A DNA stretch of 64,000 bases from Pontibacillus chungwhensis. Its GTDB lineage: Bacteria > Bacillota > Bacilli > Bacillales > BH030062. Shown here one piece after another: positions 19,171-27,406 of the stretch (the first letter of the stretch is position 1; the number at the start of each line of letters is the position of its first letter). Location: the NCBI RefSeq assembly GCF_030166655.1, contig NZ_CP126446.1, positions 2,914,001 to 2,978,000 of the forward strand. Direction: 5' to 3'. Made by a program: the position numbers and the translations under genes. The notes beneath the pieces were generated by a model. The model saw nothing but the letters and a program-made list of their open reading frames with translations. It was not told where the DNA came from and made no database searches.

Positions 19171-19219
19171 ATTACAAAAACGACCACATCATCAACACGG
19201 ATTTTGTCATGTCTGGTCG
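19171..19219 (-). terminator. Leader terminator before pilin gene, overlapping the riboswitch
   Basis: Minus-strand arm CGACCAGACAT (19219-19209) pairs with ATGTGGTCG (19189-19181), with one or two bulged bases, followed by five U and GU (19180-19171). The 5' arm includes the conserved CGACC at the 3' end of the c-di-GMP-II-like aptamer, so aptamer folding and terminator folding should exclude each other. It lies 46 bases upstream of the pilin start. Confidence 0.75.
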
Positions 19220-19288
19220 GTTGCACTACTCGCTCCAGGGTGGCTAAGTGCCCATATACAGCCAGCCTTTCGTCGCTTCCGGTGGTAT
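19215..19288 (-). ncRNA. c-di-GMP-II riboswitch aptamer upstream of pilin gene
   Basis: The minus-strand leader contains GGGCACUU, a variable hairpin, then AGUAGUGCAACCGACC, which matches the conserved 3' half of the c-di-GMP-II riboswitch (as I recall it, the Clostridioides difficile aptamer has the same GGGCACUU and GUAGUGCAACCGACC blocks). The upstream GGAAGCGACGAAAGG segment aligns with the GGAA...GAUGAA part of that aptamer. The P1 closing stem is not obvious. An intrinsic terminator overlaps the 3' end, which predicts that ligand binding favours readthrough (an ON switch). Confidence 0.85.
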
Positions 19289-19314
19289 CTTCGTACGTGT
19301 GATCATCTATATCC

Positions 19315-19343
19315 ATTATAGTAAATACGTCTCATTATTACCA
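19315..19343 (-). promoter_or_regulatory. Candidate promoter for the pilin leader
   Basis: A perfect -10 hexamer TATAAT on the minus strand at 19320-19315, about 25 bases 5' of the aptamer, with only a weak -35 match (TGGTAA) 17 bases upstream. The -10 lies between pilC and pilA, so the pilin can be transcribed separately from pilBTC. The transcript would start near 19308. Confidence 0.55.
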
Positions 19344-19368
19344 CTATTATCTTATGAATTTAGCACAT

Positions 19369-20574
19369 TTACCCAATTTGTTCGAAGATCGAGAACATCG
19401 GAATGGCAATGGCTGCTACAATGCCCCCGACAATAAGCGCCAGGAAAGCGATCATAACAGGCTCTATTAAACTCTTAATTCGATCGGTTGCATAATCTAG
19501 TTCTGATTCGTAAAAATCCGCAACTTTCCCGAGCATATGGTCTAAAGAACCAGAGCTCTCCCCAACGGAAATCATTTGAGTGACAAGAGGAGGAAAGATC
19601 CAATGATTTTTCATGGGACCAGCCATTGATTCCCCTTTTTCTAGGGACTTTCTTGTCGTTTTAAGGACCGATTCGACAACTTTATTTCCGACAATGCGTT
19701 CTGTGATATAGACCGCCTGTAAAATAGGCACAGAGCTGTTAAACAAAGAGCTCATTGTTCGGGTCATACGGGCTAACACCGATTTTTGTATGAGAGGACC
19801 AAATATCGGAATTCTTAATTTCATAAGATCAAGCCCATAGGAAAATCGCGGGTACTGTTTCATATACCGAATTACCCCGTAAGCAAGGAGTGGAATAACG
19901 ATGAACAGCCACCACATCTTTTGAGAGATCTCCCCAAGGCTCATGACAAACTGAGTAATCGGCGGGATGTCTCCACCAAAGGAGAGAAACATGTCCGCAA
20001 ATCTCGGCACGACGAAACTTAATAGGAAGATGACGATTCCAATCGCAATTACTAGAACGACTAACGGATAGGCAAGCGCTGAAATCACCTTTTGACGCGT
20101 GTCATATTGCTTCTCATAGTAAGCTGCCAGGCGATCTAAGATTTCATCTAAATTACCTCCCGCTTCCCCTGCCCGGACCATATTCACAAACAGATCAGGG
20201 AAAATCTTTTGGTGCTTTTCTGCAGCATCAGAGAACGATAATCCACCCTCTAGATCTTCTGCAATCCCGGTAAGCGCTCGCTGCAGCGCCTTACTCGACG
20301 TTTGATCTTTCAGAATGTAGGTCGATTGAATAAGCGAGATACCAGATTCTAGCAGCGTCGCAAATTGGCGAAGGTAGATGACAAATTCTTTATTTTTCAC
20401 CTGACTGCCGATTTGAATATCCTTATATAAAATGCTATTTAGTTCATTAATCGTTGCAACGGTCATTCCGTCGTCTTTTAATTTGCCGACCGCTTCACGC
20501 TTTGAATCCGCCTTAATACGGCCTTCTTTCATCTTCCCTTTAGACGTACGGGCTTTGTACTTGAAGTAAGCCAT
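19369..20574 (-). CDS. pilC: Type IV pilus inner membrane platform protein PilC
   Basis: 401 residues of the GspF/PilC family, the polytopic platform on which the pilus ATPases act. Two copies of the T2SSF cytosolic domain (about 65-190, FVIYLRQFATLLESGISLIQ; and 270-390, LARMTRTMSSLFNSSVPIL) and three membrane segments (near 168, 220 and 375). Family length is 400-405. It follows pilT by three bases. The close relative ComGB would be in a comG operon, not next to pilT. Confidence 0.95.
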   Translation of the reverse strand: MAYFKYKARTSKGKMKEGRIKADSKREAVGKLKDDGMTVATINELNSILYKDIQIGSQVKNKEFVIYLRQFATLLESGISLIQSTYILKDQTSSKALQRALTGIAEDLEGGLSFSDAAEKHQKIFPDLFVNMVRAGEAGGNLDEILDRLAAYYEKQYDTRQKVISALAYPLVVLVIAIGIVIFLLSFVVPRFADMFLSFGGDIPPITQFVMSLGEISQKMWWLFIVIPLLAYGVIRYMKQYPRFSYGLDLMKLRIPIFGPLIQKSVLARMTRTMSSLFNSSVPILQAVYITERIVGNKVVESVLKTTRKSLEKGESMAGPMKNHWIFPPLVTQMISVGESSGSLDHMLGKVADFYESELDYATDRIKSLIEPVMIAFLALIVGGIVAAIAIPMFSIFEQIG

Positions 20575-20577
20575 CGC

Positions 20578-21618
20578 CTACTGCCCCCTCTCTTCTAAAA
20601 ACGGGGCCGCCGCTTCTGTTGTGATAACCCCTTCCTCAACTAAAGCACGAACAGAGAAATCAAGGGTGTGCATCCCTTGTGCTTTCGACGTCTGGATGAT
20701 GTTTGGAATCTGGTGAATCTTCTCGTTCCGGATTAAGTTCTTCACAGCAGACGTATTCATAAGCACTTCCGTAGCTGCCCGCCGTCCTTTCTTATCCTTA
20801 CGCTGAAACAAGCGCTGGGATACGATCGCCTGCAGGACGCTTGCCATCTGAATGCGGACTTGCGTTTGCTGGTTCGGAGGGAATACGTCAATAATTCGAT
20901 CGATCGTACTCGCCGCTCCGGTCGTATGCAGCGTACCTAGCACAAGGTGACCTGTTTCTGCTGCTGTGATCGCTGTTGAAATCGTCTCTAAATCTCTCAT
21001 TTCACCCACTAAAATAACGTCCGGGTCCTGACGTAAACAAGCGCGCAGCCCATTGGCGAAGTTATTCGTATCAAACCCGACTTCCCTCTGATCTATAATC
21101 GAATACCGATGAGAATGTAAATACTCAATCGGGTCTTCTAGCGTAATAATATGGCGTCGCATGGAATTATTCATATAGTCAATCATGGAAGCGAGAGTGG
21201 TAGATTTACCGCTTCCAGTAGGCCCGGTAACAAGCACGAGTCCCTGAGGCTTTTCAGAGATTTCCCTCAGTACATTTGGCATATGTAAGGCATCTAATGT
21301 CGGAATTTCCGTTGGGACGATTCGAACTGCAAGGGACACACAGTTCCGCTGATGATACGCATTAATGCGGAAACGAGATACGCCTGGGATTCCATAAGAG
21401 AAATCAACCTCTCCCGTTTCCTCAAACTTCTCCCATAAGGTTTCAGATAATATAGCTCTCGCCATGCCTTCTGTATCATCTGGTCGCATCGTTTCTTTCC
21501 CGTACTGCTTTAAATCACCGTGAAGGCGAAAGATCGGAGGAACACCGACCGTGATGTGGATATCTGATGCTTTTAATTCAAACGCTGCTCGTAACAATTT
21601 CTCAAACCGCTCTTTCAC
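20578..21618 (-). CDS. pilT: Twitching motility retraction ATPase PilT
   Basis: Hexameric AAA-type ATPase that depolymerises pili and drives twitching. 346 residues; Walker A GPTGSGKSTT, Asp box and Walker B VILVGEMRDLETISTA, His box GHLVLGTLHTTGA. Near the C-terminus AVKNLIRNEKIHQI corresponds to the AIRNLIRE retraction motif. The presence of a retraction motor distinguishes this from a competence pseudopilus. GTG start behind GGAGGTG, 12 bases after pilB. Confidence 0.97.
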   Translation of the reverse strand: MKERFEKLLRAAFELKASDIHITVGVPPIFRLHGDLKQYGKETMRPDDTEGMARAILSETLWEKFEETGEVDFSYGIPGVSRFRINAYHQRNCVSLAVRIVPTEIPTLDALHMPNVLREISEKPQGLVLVTGPTGSGKSTTLASMIDYMNNSMRRHIITLEDPIEYLHSHRYSIIDQREVGFDTNNFANGLRACLRQDPDVILVGEMRDLETISTAITAAETGHLVLGTLHTTGAASTIDRIIDVFPPNQQTQVRIQMASVLQAIVSQRLFQRKDKKGRRAATEVLMNTSAVKNLIRNEKIHQIPNIIQTSKAQGMHTLDFSVRALVEEGVITTEAAAPFLEERGQ

Positions 21619-21630
21619 GACAACACCTCC

Positions 21631-23253
21631 TTACTCACTTTTCGCTACACGCAATACTTCTTCTGTTGTGGTATAGCCTTGTTTCACTTTTAACAGCCCG
21701 TCATCGACTAAGAAGATCATTCCTTTCTTCCAGGCGTACTCCTTAATCTGAGACATTGACTTGTTGTTCATCATCATATTCCGAATCGTTTCATCGATCG
21801 TCAGTACTTCCTGAATCGCCATACGCCCCCGGTAGCCTGTGTGCTGACAGCTGTTGCATCCTGTTCCTTTATAGACCGTATCTGCTTTTAATCCCCGTTT
21901 ACGGAATAAATCTTGTTCAACTTCAGTTGGAGTATAGCCTTCTTTACAATCACGACAGATTTTCCGAACAAGCCGCTGGGCAACAATGCCTGACACTGAA
22001 GACATGACAAGATAAGGTTCAACGTCCATATCGATTAAACGAGGGATCGTAGCAATCGCACTATTCGTATGAAGCGTACTGAACACGAGGTGCCCGGTTA
22101 AAGAAGCTCGAATCGCAATCTCAGCTGTTTCAGAGTCCCTGATCTCACCGACCATAATAATGTTTGGATCCTGTCTTAAAATCGACCGGAGTCCGGCTGA
22201 AAAGGTAAGGCCGATATTGGCATTCACCTGAACCTGATTGATCTTCTCAAGCTGATACTCAACCGGATCCTCTACCGTAATGATATTAACATCATCTGTG
22301 TTCAAGTGATTTAAAGAGGCATAGAGGGTAGAAGATTTCCCTGATCCTGTAGGGCCTGTAATTAAGACAAGTCCTGAGGGCTGGTTCACTAGTTCCAAGT
22401 AACGCTTGTAATTGACCTTGTTAAAGTTTAAGTCTGATAGTTTCCCCATCGCACTGCCTAAATTCAGGATTCGGACTACGATCTTTTCCCCATATACAGT
22501 CGGGAGAGTGGAAATACGTAAATCTACTGCTGTGTGATCAATGACCGTCTTAATCCGTCCATCTTGAGGTAACCGAACTTCTGTAATGTTTAAATTAGCC
22601 ATAATCTTTACACGTGCCGTCAATGAATTTTGCATCGTTTTAGATAGAGCCTGTTCCGTCCGAAGCACACCGTCGATTCTATAACGGATCAAGACTTTCG
22701 TTTCCTGAGGATCAATATGAATGTCACTCGCCCTCATTTGTACACCTGCTTGAAGGAGCTGATTTAACAGCCGAATCGCCGGGGCATCATCCGGGTCGTC
22801 CGATGGCTCGAGGTCTTCCCCATTGTTCAGATTGTAATATTTATTGATCGCCTGATAGATTTCATCCTTCGTCGCGATAACAGGTGAAATACGGAATCCT
22901 GTCGAGATCTGCAAATCATCAATTGCATAATAATCCATCGGATCATTCATCGCGACGACAAGTTCATGATCTTCTTTACTGATAGGAATCAAGATGTTTC
23001 GTCTGGCAAATTCCTTCGATACAAGAGATAACAGATTTGTATCAATTGGATATTGATAGAGCGAAATCCGGGGTGTGCCCAACTGAAATTCCAATACTTC
23101 AATTAACTGTTGCTCGGTGATGTACCCTTTATCAAGTAAGACGTCTCCTAGCTTCTGTCCACCCTCTTTCGTCTCCAGTGCTTCTTTAATTTGTCCCTCT
23201 GTAATCATATCTGCTTCTTTTAAAAGGTCACCCAGACGTTTACGTTCTGCCAC
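21631..23253 (-). CDS. pilB: Type IV pilus extension ATPase PilB
   Basis: 540 residues. The N-terminal GspE-N/MshEN domain (about 1-140, LGDLLKEADMITEGQIKEAL) may bind c-di-GMP in some relatives. The ATPase domain has Walker A GPTGSGKSSTLYA, Walker B IIMVGEIRDSETAEI and the His box, plus a zinc-binding set CRDC and CNSC (about residues 440-475). It powers pilus assembly. GTG start. 73 bases after the vanW-like gene, with a weak hairpin in between. Of note: MshEN-type N-termini are known c-di-GMP receptors, so this ATPase could be a second point of c-di-GMP control; I cannot confirm the binding residues by eye. Confidence 0.95.
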   Translation of the reverse strand: MAERKRLGDLLKEADMITEGQIKEALETKEGGQKLGDVLLDKGYITEQQLIEVLEFQLGTPRISLYQYPIDTNLLSLVSKEFARRNILIPISKEDHELVVAMNDPMDYYAIDDLQISTGFRISPVIATKDEIYQAINKYYNLNNGEDLEPSDDPDDAPAIRLLNQLLQAGVQMRASDIHIDPQETKVLIRYRIDGVLRTEQALSKTMQNSLTARVKIMANLNITEVRLPQDGRIKTVIDHTAVDLRISTLPTVYGEKIVVRILNLGSAMGKLSDLNFNKVNYKRYLELVNQPSGLVLITGPTGSGKSSTLYASLNHLNTDDVNIITVEDPVEYQLEKINQVQVNANIGLTFSAGLRSILRQDPNIIMVGEIRDSETAEIAIRASLTGHLVFSTLHTNSAIATIPRLIDMDVEPYLVMSSVSGIVAQRLVRKICRDCKEGYTPTEVEQDLFRKRGLKADTVYKGTGCNSCQHTGYRGRMAIQEVLTIDETIRNMMMNNKSMSQIKEYAWKKGMIFLVDDGLLKVKQGYTTTEEVLRVAKSE

Positions 23254-23286
23254 TTGTTATTCTCCTCACTTTCTCTCCGTACGGAA

Positions 23287-23317
23287 AATGCGAACTCAAT
23301 TGGGTAGAGTCCGCATT
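23287..23317 (-). promoter_or_regulatory. Hairpin between vanW-like gene and pilB
   Basis: An 11-base inverted repeat with one mismatch (AATGCGGACTC/GAGTTCGCATT) followed by four U on the minus strand. Possibly a leaky terminator that sets pilBTC levels below those of the upstream genes, or only a spacer hairpin. Confidence 0.45.
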
Positions 23318-23326
23318 CCTAAACCG

Positions 23327-24769
23327 TTATTCCCCTTTGGATGGACCTTCATCAGGGCTCCATATTCCACCTGTTCCATCAGTATCTTCTCCGCCGTTTC
23401 CTTCAGTCGATCCTCCAGAGGTCCCATCATCTTCCCCTTCACCCGAGGATTCAGCAGGATCCTTGCTTTCTTGTCCACCTTCTGATCCGCTCGTTTCGCC
23501 GTCTTCATTTCCGTCATTCTGGCCATCACTGTTTTCTTCATCGCCACTCTCACTATTGCCACCTGATTCAGCTTCACCATCTGATAGAGATCCGTTTTGA
23601 TCCGTCCCGCCATTTTCAGATGTGACAGGTTCAACTGGTTCCGGACGTTCCTCTAGTTTGTGAACAGGTGCATAATAGTCCTGGGTGATAAATTCTGAAT
23701 CAATAGCTACATTGTCCTGATCATAAATCTCACGGTACACATCATAGATCAGTCCCGTCTCCCCATCACGCTTCACATCTATTCCAGTAGCAAGATCACT
23801 ATACTGGATAATGGTACGAGGTTCTATTTGGCGCTCATTTTCAATAAGTACGTCATAGCTATAGGAGGTCGGATACCCTATAATCTGAACGGAAAGCGAT
23901 TCTTCGCTTACTTCCATTTCAATTCGGTACAAGGACTCATTAGGATTGAAGAAAACAAAGTCATGACCTTCATCTAGGTCTAAGCTCGCTTCTCTCCCCT
24001 TTTGGGCATAGGAAGGAAGATGCTGACTAATATGACGTTGGATAATTGAGAAATTGGTCTTTAGGACAGCTCCATATAAACCTGACGCCACTACATTCAG
24101 GGCAGGTTGCTGGTGTAGAGGAACATCACTGACTTGTTCAAGCAATGAAACATTTGTACGTGGTTCAATGACTAAACCATCCAATTCATTTGTGTATGTA
24201 AACACGTCAACTCCATCAGGTATGGGTTGCTCGAATTCCGCTATCACTTTGTAGAGGGATTCTGTCCCTGCGCTCACGTAATCATAGACCGAATAGGTTA
24301 AAGGCTGATCCGCTAGCACTTCCACTTGTGACTTTATGTCAGCAGTGAGTTTATCAAGCAGAAGATTATCATACACATCCTCACCAAATGAATCCTTCTG
24401 CTCTTCTAAAGCTGACGGGTTAAACCGAACAGAAAGGGGGGTAGCACTCCCATTTTGTAAGCTGTCTAATGTATCCGCTACGCCCACCGTTAAGAAGTCT
24501 TCTGATAAAACAATCGTTTCGTCTTCTGTCAGCATTTCAACCGGATGAACATCGAGCCAGTCCTGCACTCTGTTTCGAAGAGCCGTTTCAGCTTCTTGGC
24601 GAGTCATTCCGTCCACCGGTATCTCCCCGATTGTTGTTCCTTCTTCATATGTTTTAGGCCCTGCCATGACAACATCATAAGCAAATGCCCCACCAACAGA
24701 GAAACCATAAATAAACAGGGCCATTGCAAGGAGGTACATGAAAAATTTCAAATCCCACCGTTTATCCAC
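23327..24769 (-). CDS. VanW-like membrane-anchored protein with acidic Gly/Ser tail
   Basis: 480 residues. An N-terminal transmembrane helix (about 9-31) anchors an extracytoplasmic part with a repeat-like N-terminal domain (about 45-225, IGEIPVDGMTRQEAETALRN resembles the peptidoglycan-binding-like domain that precedes VanW), then a region resembling VanW/G5 proteins (EPRTIIQYSDLATGIDVKRD). Residues about 385-480 are a low-complexity tail of Glu, Asp, Gly and Ser. VanW itself has no known function. GTG start. The co-directional position 27 bases after the PRC-barrel gene and just before pilB suggests a wall-linked pilus accessory protein. Confidence is good for VanW-like, low for role. Confidence 0.65.
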   Translation of the reverse strand: MDKRWDLKFFMYLLAMALFIYGFSVGGAFAYDVVMAGPKTYEEGTTIGEIPVDGMTRQEAETALRNRVQDWLDVHPVEMLTEDETIVLSEDFLTVGVADTLDSLQNGSATPLSVRFNPSALEEQKDSFGEDVYDNLLLDKLTADIKSQVEVLADQPLTYSVYDYVSAGTESLYKVIAEFEQPIPDGVDVFTYTNELDGLVIEPRTNVSLLEQVSDVPLHQQPALNVVASGLYGAVLKTNFSIIQRHISQHLPSYAQKGREASLDLDEGHDFVFFNPNESLYRIEMEVSEESLSVQIIGYPTSYSYDVLIENERQIEPRTIIQYSDLATGIDVKRDGETGLIYDVYREIYDQDNVAIDSEFITQDYYAPVHKLEERPEPVEPVTSENGGTDQNGSLSDGEAESGGNSESGDEENSDGQNDGNEDGETSGSEGGQESKDPAESSGEGEDDGTSGGSTEGNGGEDTDGTGGIWSPDEGPSKGE

Positions 24770-24795
24770 AACGCATTCTCCCTATCTTATATGGT

Positions 24796-25824
24796 TTAGC
24801 CTTCAACACTCATCGTCAAATCAACGACTACACTTGGGCCTTGATCCTGGGCAAGCTTCACATCGTCTTCTGTAAGCTCGTCACCCTCGTTAAATAAAAT
24901 ATTGCCACGAGCATCGACGATATCTTTTTGAACCACTTTTCCTTTAAGGAGCTGTAGCTGTTTGTTGTGAATGCCTTCAAGTTTTGAAGCAGGCTTTTCT
25001 TTCTCCTCTTCTTCTACAACCTCTTCCACCTCTTCAGAAATAAGAGACGCAGAAGCTGACTCTTCCTCTGGGGTAACTTCTTCTACAAGCTCAAGCTGAG
25101 GTTCAACATCTTCTGGAACATCTTGATTCCATGCCCCTGTTGTCTCTTCACTTACAAGCGTACTTTCTAGCTCATCTTGGACAGAAGAGGCTGGCTGATC
25201 TTGTGGTACCGGTACAGGCTCAGCAGGAACGGTCTCTTTTACTTTCTCCTCTGCAGCTACAGCCACCGGCTCTTTCGTTACCGTTTCTTGTTGAGTAACT
25301 TTAGCTGGTGCCGATTCAGGTTCCCCTGTCAGTTCTTCAAGCGTTGTCACATGCTGCGTTAACGCTTCTTCGCTAACAATGGTCATATGCTCGCTGTAGG
25401 TCACAACTGAGGCACTTTCTAGAACCACTTCTTCATTCCCCATTTGTACGGATGCTGCGATTACTTTTCCAGTATCATCATTCACGTAATACTCCGTGAC
25501 TTCTCCAATCAATTGTCCTTTACGAGTCATCACTTTAGAACCGATGATCTTCACTTTCTTATTAATTAACTCGTTTGCAATCGGAATCTCATCAAGGTCT
25601 AGAATCGCGGTTGTACTCTCAATTGTGACCGCATATTCCCCAACCCCGATTACCTTTTTAAACGGAATCGCTTTTACACTAACTTGCCAATCTTTATGTT
25701 CAATCGTTAGAAAATCAACATGTCCTTCGTCTGGATTAATGACAAGTGACTTAACTCTGCCGACTTCCTTTCCATCTACGATACTAATAATGGGCAATTC
25801 CGTAATTTCATGACTTCTTTTCAT
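24796..25824 (-). CDS. PRC-barrel domain protein with acidic linker
   Basis: 342 residues without signal peptide or membrane segment. Two PRC-barrel domains: about 5-75 (ITELPIISIVDGKEVGRVKS) and about 85-165 (KIIGSKVMTRKGQLIGEVTE). A long Glu/Pro/Val-rich segment (about 175-280) leads to a C-terminal beta-rich block (LLKGKVVQKDIVDARGNILF) with a GDELTEDDV end. PRC barrels serve as RNA- or protein-binding adaptors (RimM, photosynthetic H subunit). The gene lies in the pil gene block, so an adaptor between cytosolic pilus parts is possible, but nothing in the sequence proves it. Confidence 0.7.
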   Translation of the reverse strand: MKRSHEITELPIISIVDGKEVGRVKSLVINPDEGHVDFLTIEHKDWQVSVKAIPFKKVIGVGEYAVTIESTTAILDLDEIPIANELINKKVKIIGSKVMTRKGQLIGEVTEYYVNDDTGKVIAASVQMGNEEVVLESASVVTYSEHMTIVSEEALTQHVTTLEELTGEPESAPAKVTQQETVTKEPVAVAAEEKVKETVPAEPVPVPQDQPASSVQDELESTLVSEETTGAWNQDVPEDVEPQLELVEEVTPEEESASASLISEEVEEVVEEEEKEKPASKLEGIHNKQLQLLKGKVVQKDIVDARGNILFNEGDELTEDDVKLAQDQGPSVVVDLTMSVEG

Positions 25825-25852
25825 TGTTCATCACACCTATTTCTTTAGTAGT

Positions 25853-27103
25853 CTATGAATCTAAATTTTCTTTCGCGAAGTCTTGTATATACTCTAATTC
25901 AGCTACAATCATTGGATAATCTGAAAACTTGTCCAAAAGCTCATGGGTCCATTCATTTAATTTCTGATAATGCTGGTGCTCTATATGATGCTGCAAAAGC
26001 AGGGAGGCAAAGGTGTAATAGTCCTGGTCTGGCAGGGATGGTTGTAAAAACTTTTTAACGTACTGTGCATAATCGTCAGAGGACAAGATCTCTTCCTGAA
26101 CCATAACTTCTTCTACAAGAGAATGAAGCATTTGCGTCTGGAACACACTCTTTAAAGGCTTCGCTATTTCTTCAGAAGGAGCTCCTTCTAAAGGAACTTC
26201 ATCTTCTAGTGCATCTGGCTCATGATCAACCCACTCTACCATTTCAAATGCAGACTCATTACCTTCTAGTTCTTCGACTTCATCTTCTTGCTGAAAATCT
26301 TCATCGTCTAACGGCTCAAGGTCTTCCAGAACTTCCTCCCTAAGCGCCAATTCCTCTTCTTCATCCAACTCTTCTAGAGGCTCGAGTACATCTTCTTCAT
26401 CAACCCATTCAGGAGCAGAATCTACCACTACATTCCCCTCGCCCCGATCATCTGTATAACCTTCATCAATGACCTCTAGGATAGAGGAACGATCCTCAAA
26501 GGAGTCCCCTAGAGCGTGTTCTTCTTCTGCCTCATCTTCTTCCATCCAATCAGAACGCGCGGCTAACAACTCTTCCTCAGGAGAAACAACTGGTTCATCT
26601 GTACTTAAAGGTTCCTCTTCTATTATGACATCTAATTCTGCTGGTTCTTCTTCGTCGCTTGCATCTGGTTCAACGTCTGATAACTCTTCTGCAAGAAGAA
26701 CATCCTCTTCTTTACTATCGTCAGAACGGTTGTCTACTTCAACCGTTTGAGACACAATCAGATCTTCTTTCTCAACATCCATCTCTTCCTCAGCGTGTGC
26801 AACAGGTTCGATCTCCTTCTCTTCCTTATGTACAGCTTCATTTGAAACGGACGTATCACGGACAAGAACGAACTGCTGCAAGCGACGGTTTAACAATAAT
26901 GCCGTTAAGAAAGCTAATAATACTAGTATCAAACTGCTTTGCCACCAGGCGAACGTGACCTTTGATGCATAAGTGGCCAAAGCGATTAATGCAGAAGCTC
27001 CGATTAAATAGAACTTCCCTTTCCGATCGAGTTGTATAGGTATGTAAGAGGCTCCTACTAAAAGAATGCCAACCGCAATAAGAGCGCCGATATATCCAAC
27101 CAC
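25853..27103 (-). CDS. Uncharacterised membrane protein with long acidic domain
   Basis: 416 residues, not recognised. Three hydrophobic segments at about 3-22, 31-48 and 55-71 are followed by a very acidic region (about 90-300, rich in Glu/Asp) and a C-terminal helical part (about 310-416) with QDYYTFASLLLQHHIEHQHY. The tail's helical pattern could be TPR-like. GTG start after AGAGGTGAGATT. It is the first gene after a good promoter (27231-27259) and heads the vanW-like, PRC and pilBTC series. The acidic domain may reflect salt adaptation or a binding surface; no function is assigned. Confidence 0.6.
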   Translation of the reverse strand: MVGYIGALIAVGILLVGASYIPIQLDRKGKFYLIGASALIALATYASKVTFAWWQSSLILVLLAFLTALLLNRRLQQFVLVRDTSVSNEAVHKEEKEIEPVAHAEEEMDVEKEDLIVSQTVEVDNRSDDSKEEDVLLAEELSDVEPDASDEEEPAELDVIIEEEPLSTDEPVVSPEEELLAARSDWMEEDEAEEEHALGDSFEDRSSILEVIDEGYTDDRGEGNVVVDSAPEWVDEEDVLEPLEELDEEEELALREEVLEDLEPLDDEDFQQEDEVEELEGNESAFEMVEWVDHEPDALEDEVPLEGAPSEEIAKPLKSVFQTQMLHSLVEEVMVQEEILSSDDYAQYVKKFLQPSLPDQDYYTFASLLLQHHIEHQHYQKLNEWTHELLDKFSDYPMIVAELEYIQDFAKENLDS

Positions 27104-27230
27104 AATCTCACCTCTTCCTTAATTGGAAAAATGGTATCCTTCATCATCCAACAAATTGCTTATCAAGAAACTTCCATCAAAATTTTTGTAAAAAAATGGT
27201 CCTATAACCACCAGAGAGTGAATATGTAAT

Positions 27231-27259
27231 GTTATAGAATCATTGTATAATAAAGTCAA
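27231..27259 (-). promoter_or_regulatory. Sigma-A-type promoter at head of the pilus gene block
   Basis: Minus-strand -35 TTGACT (27259-27254), 17-base spacer, -10 TATAAC (27236-27231). The transcript would begin about 120 bases before the acidic membrane protein gene. The 292-base gap (27104-27395) holds no gene. A TGTCGAA sequence (27285-27279, minus strand), identical to the Spo0A box core, lies 20 bases upstream of the -35. Confidence 0.65.
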
Positions 27260-27376
27260 CCCATTTAAAAGGTCCTATTTCGACATCCGCCCACCGATAA
27301 TGAGACCTATATTTCTTCCAAATTCACGATTTTTATAAAAAGAGATCCACAGAATTGAATTTTTTTAATTCCCTAT

Positions 27377-27406
27377 TAAAAAACGGCTGAGCTCCTCACT
27401 CAGCCG
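27377..27406 (-). terminator. Intrinsic terminator overlapping end of GGDEF gene
   Basis: Minus-strand hairpin CGGCTGAG/CTCAGCCG with the stop codon in the loop, followed by six U and an A. It separates the cyclase transcript from the pilus gene block. Confidence 0.85.

Noticed and set aside
19126-19368. c-di-GMP-I (GEMM), cobalamin, THF or ZTP riboswitch in the pilin leader
   Set aside because: The conserved blocks of those families are absent; only the c-di-GMP-II core fits.
23337-23625. Pro/Ser-rich and His-rich plus-strand ORFs
   Set aside because: They are the antisense of the low-complexity Glu/Gly/Ser tail of the VanW-like protein; the composition is a mirror of that repeat.
26469-26750. 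Ser-rich plus-strand ORF
   Set aside because: Antisense of the acidic domain of the membrane protein gene; a composition artefact.
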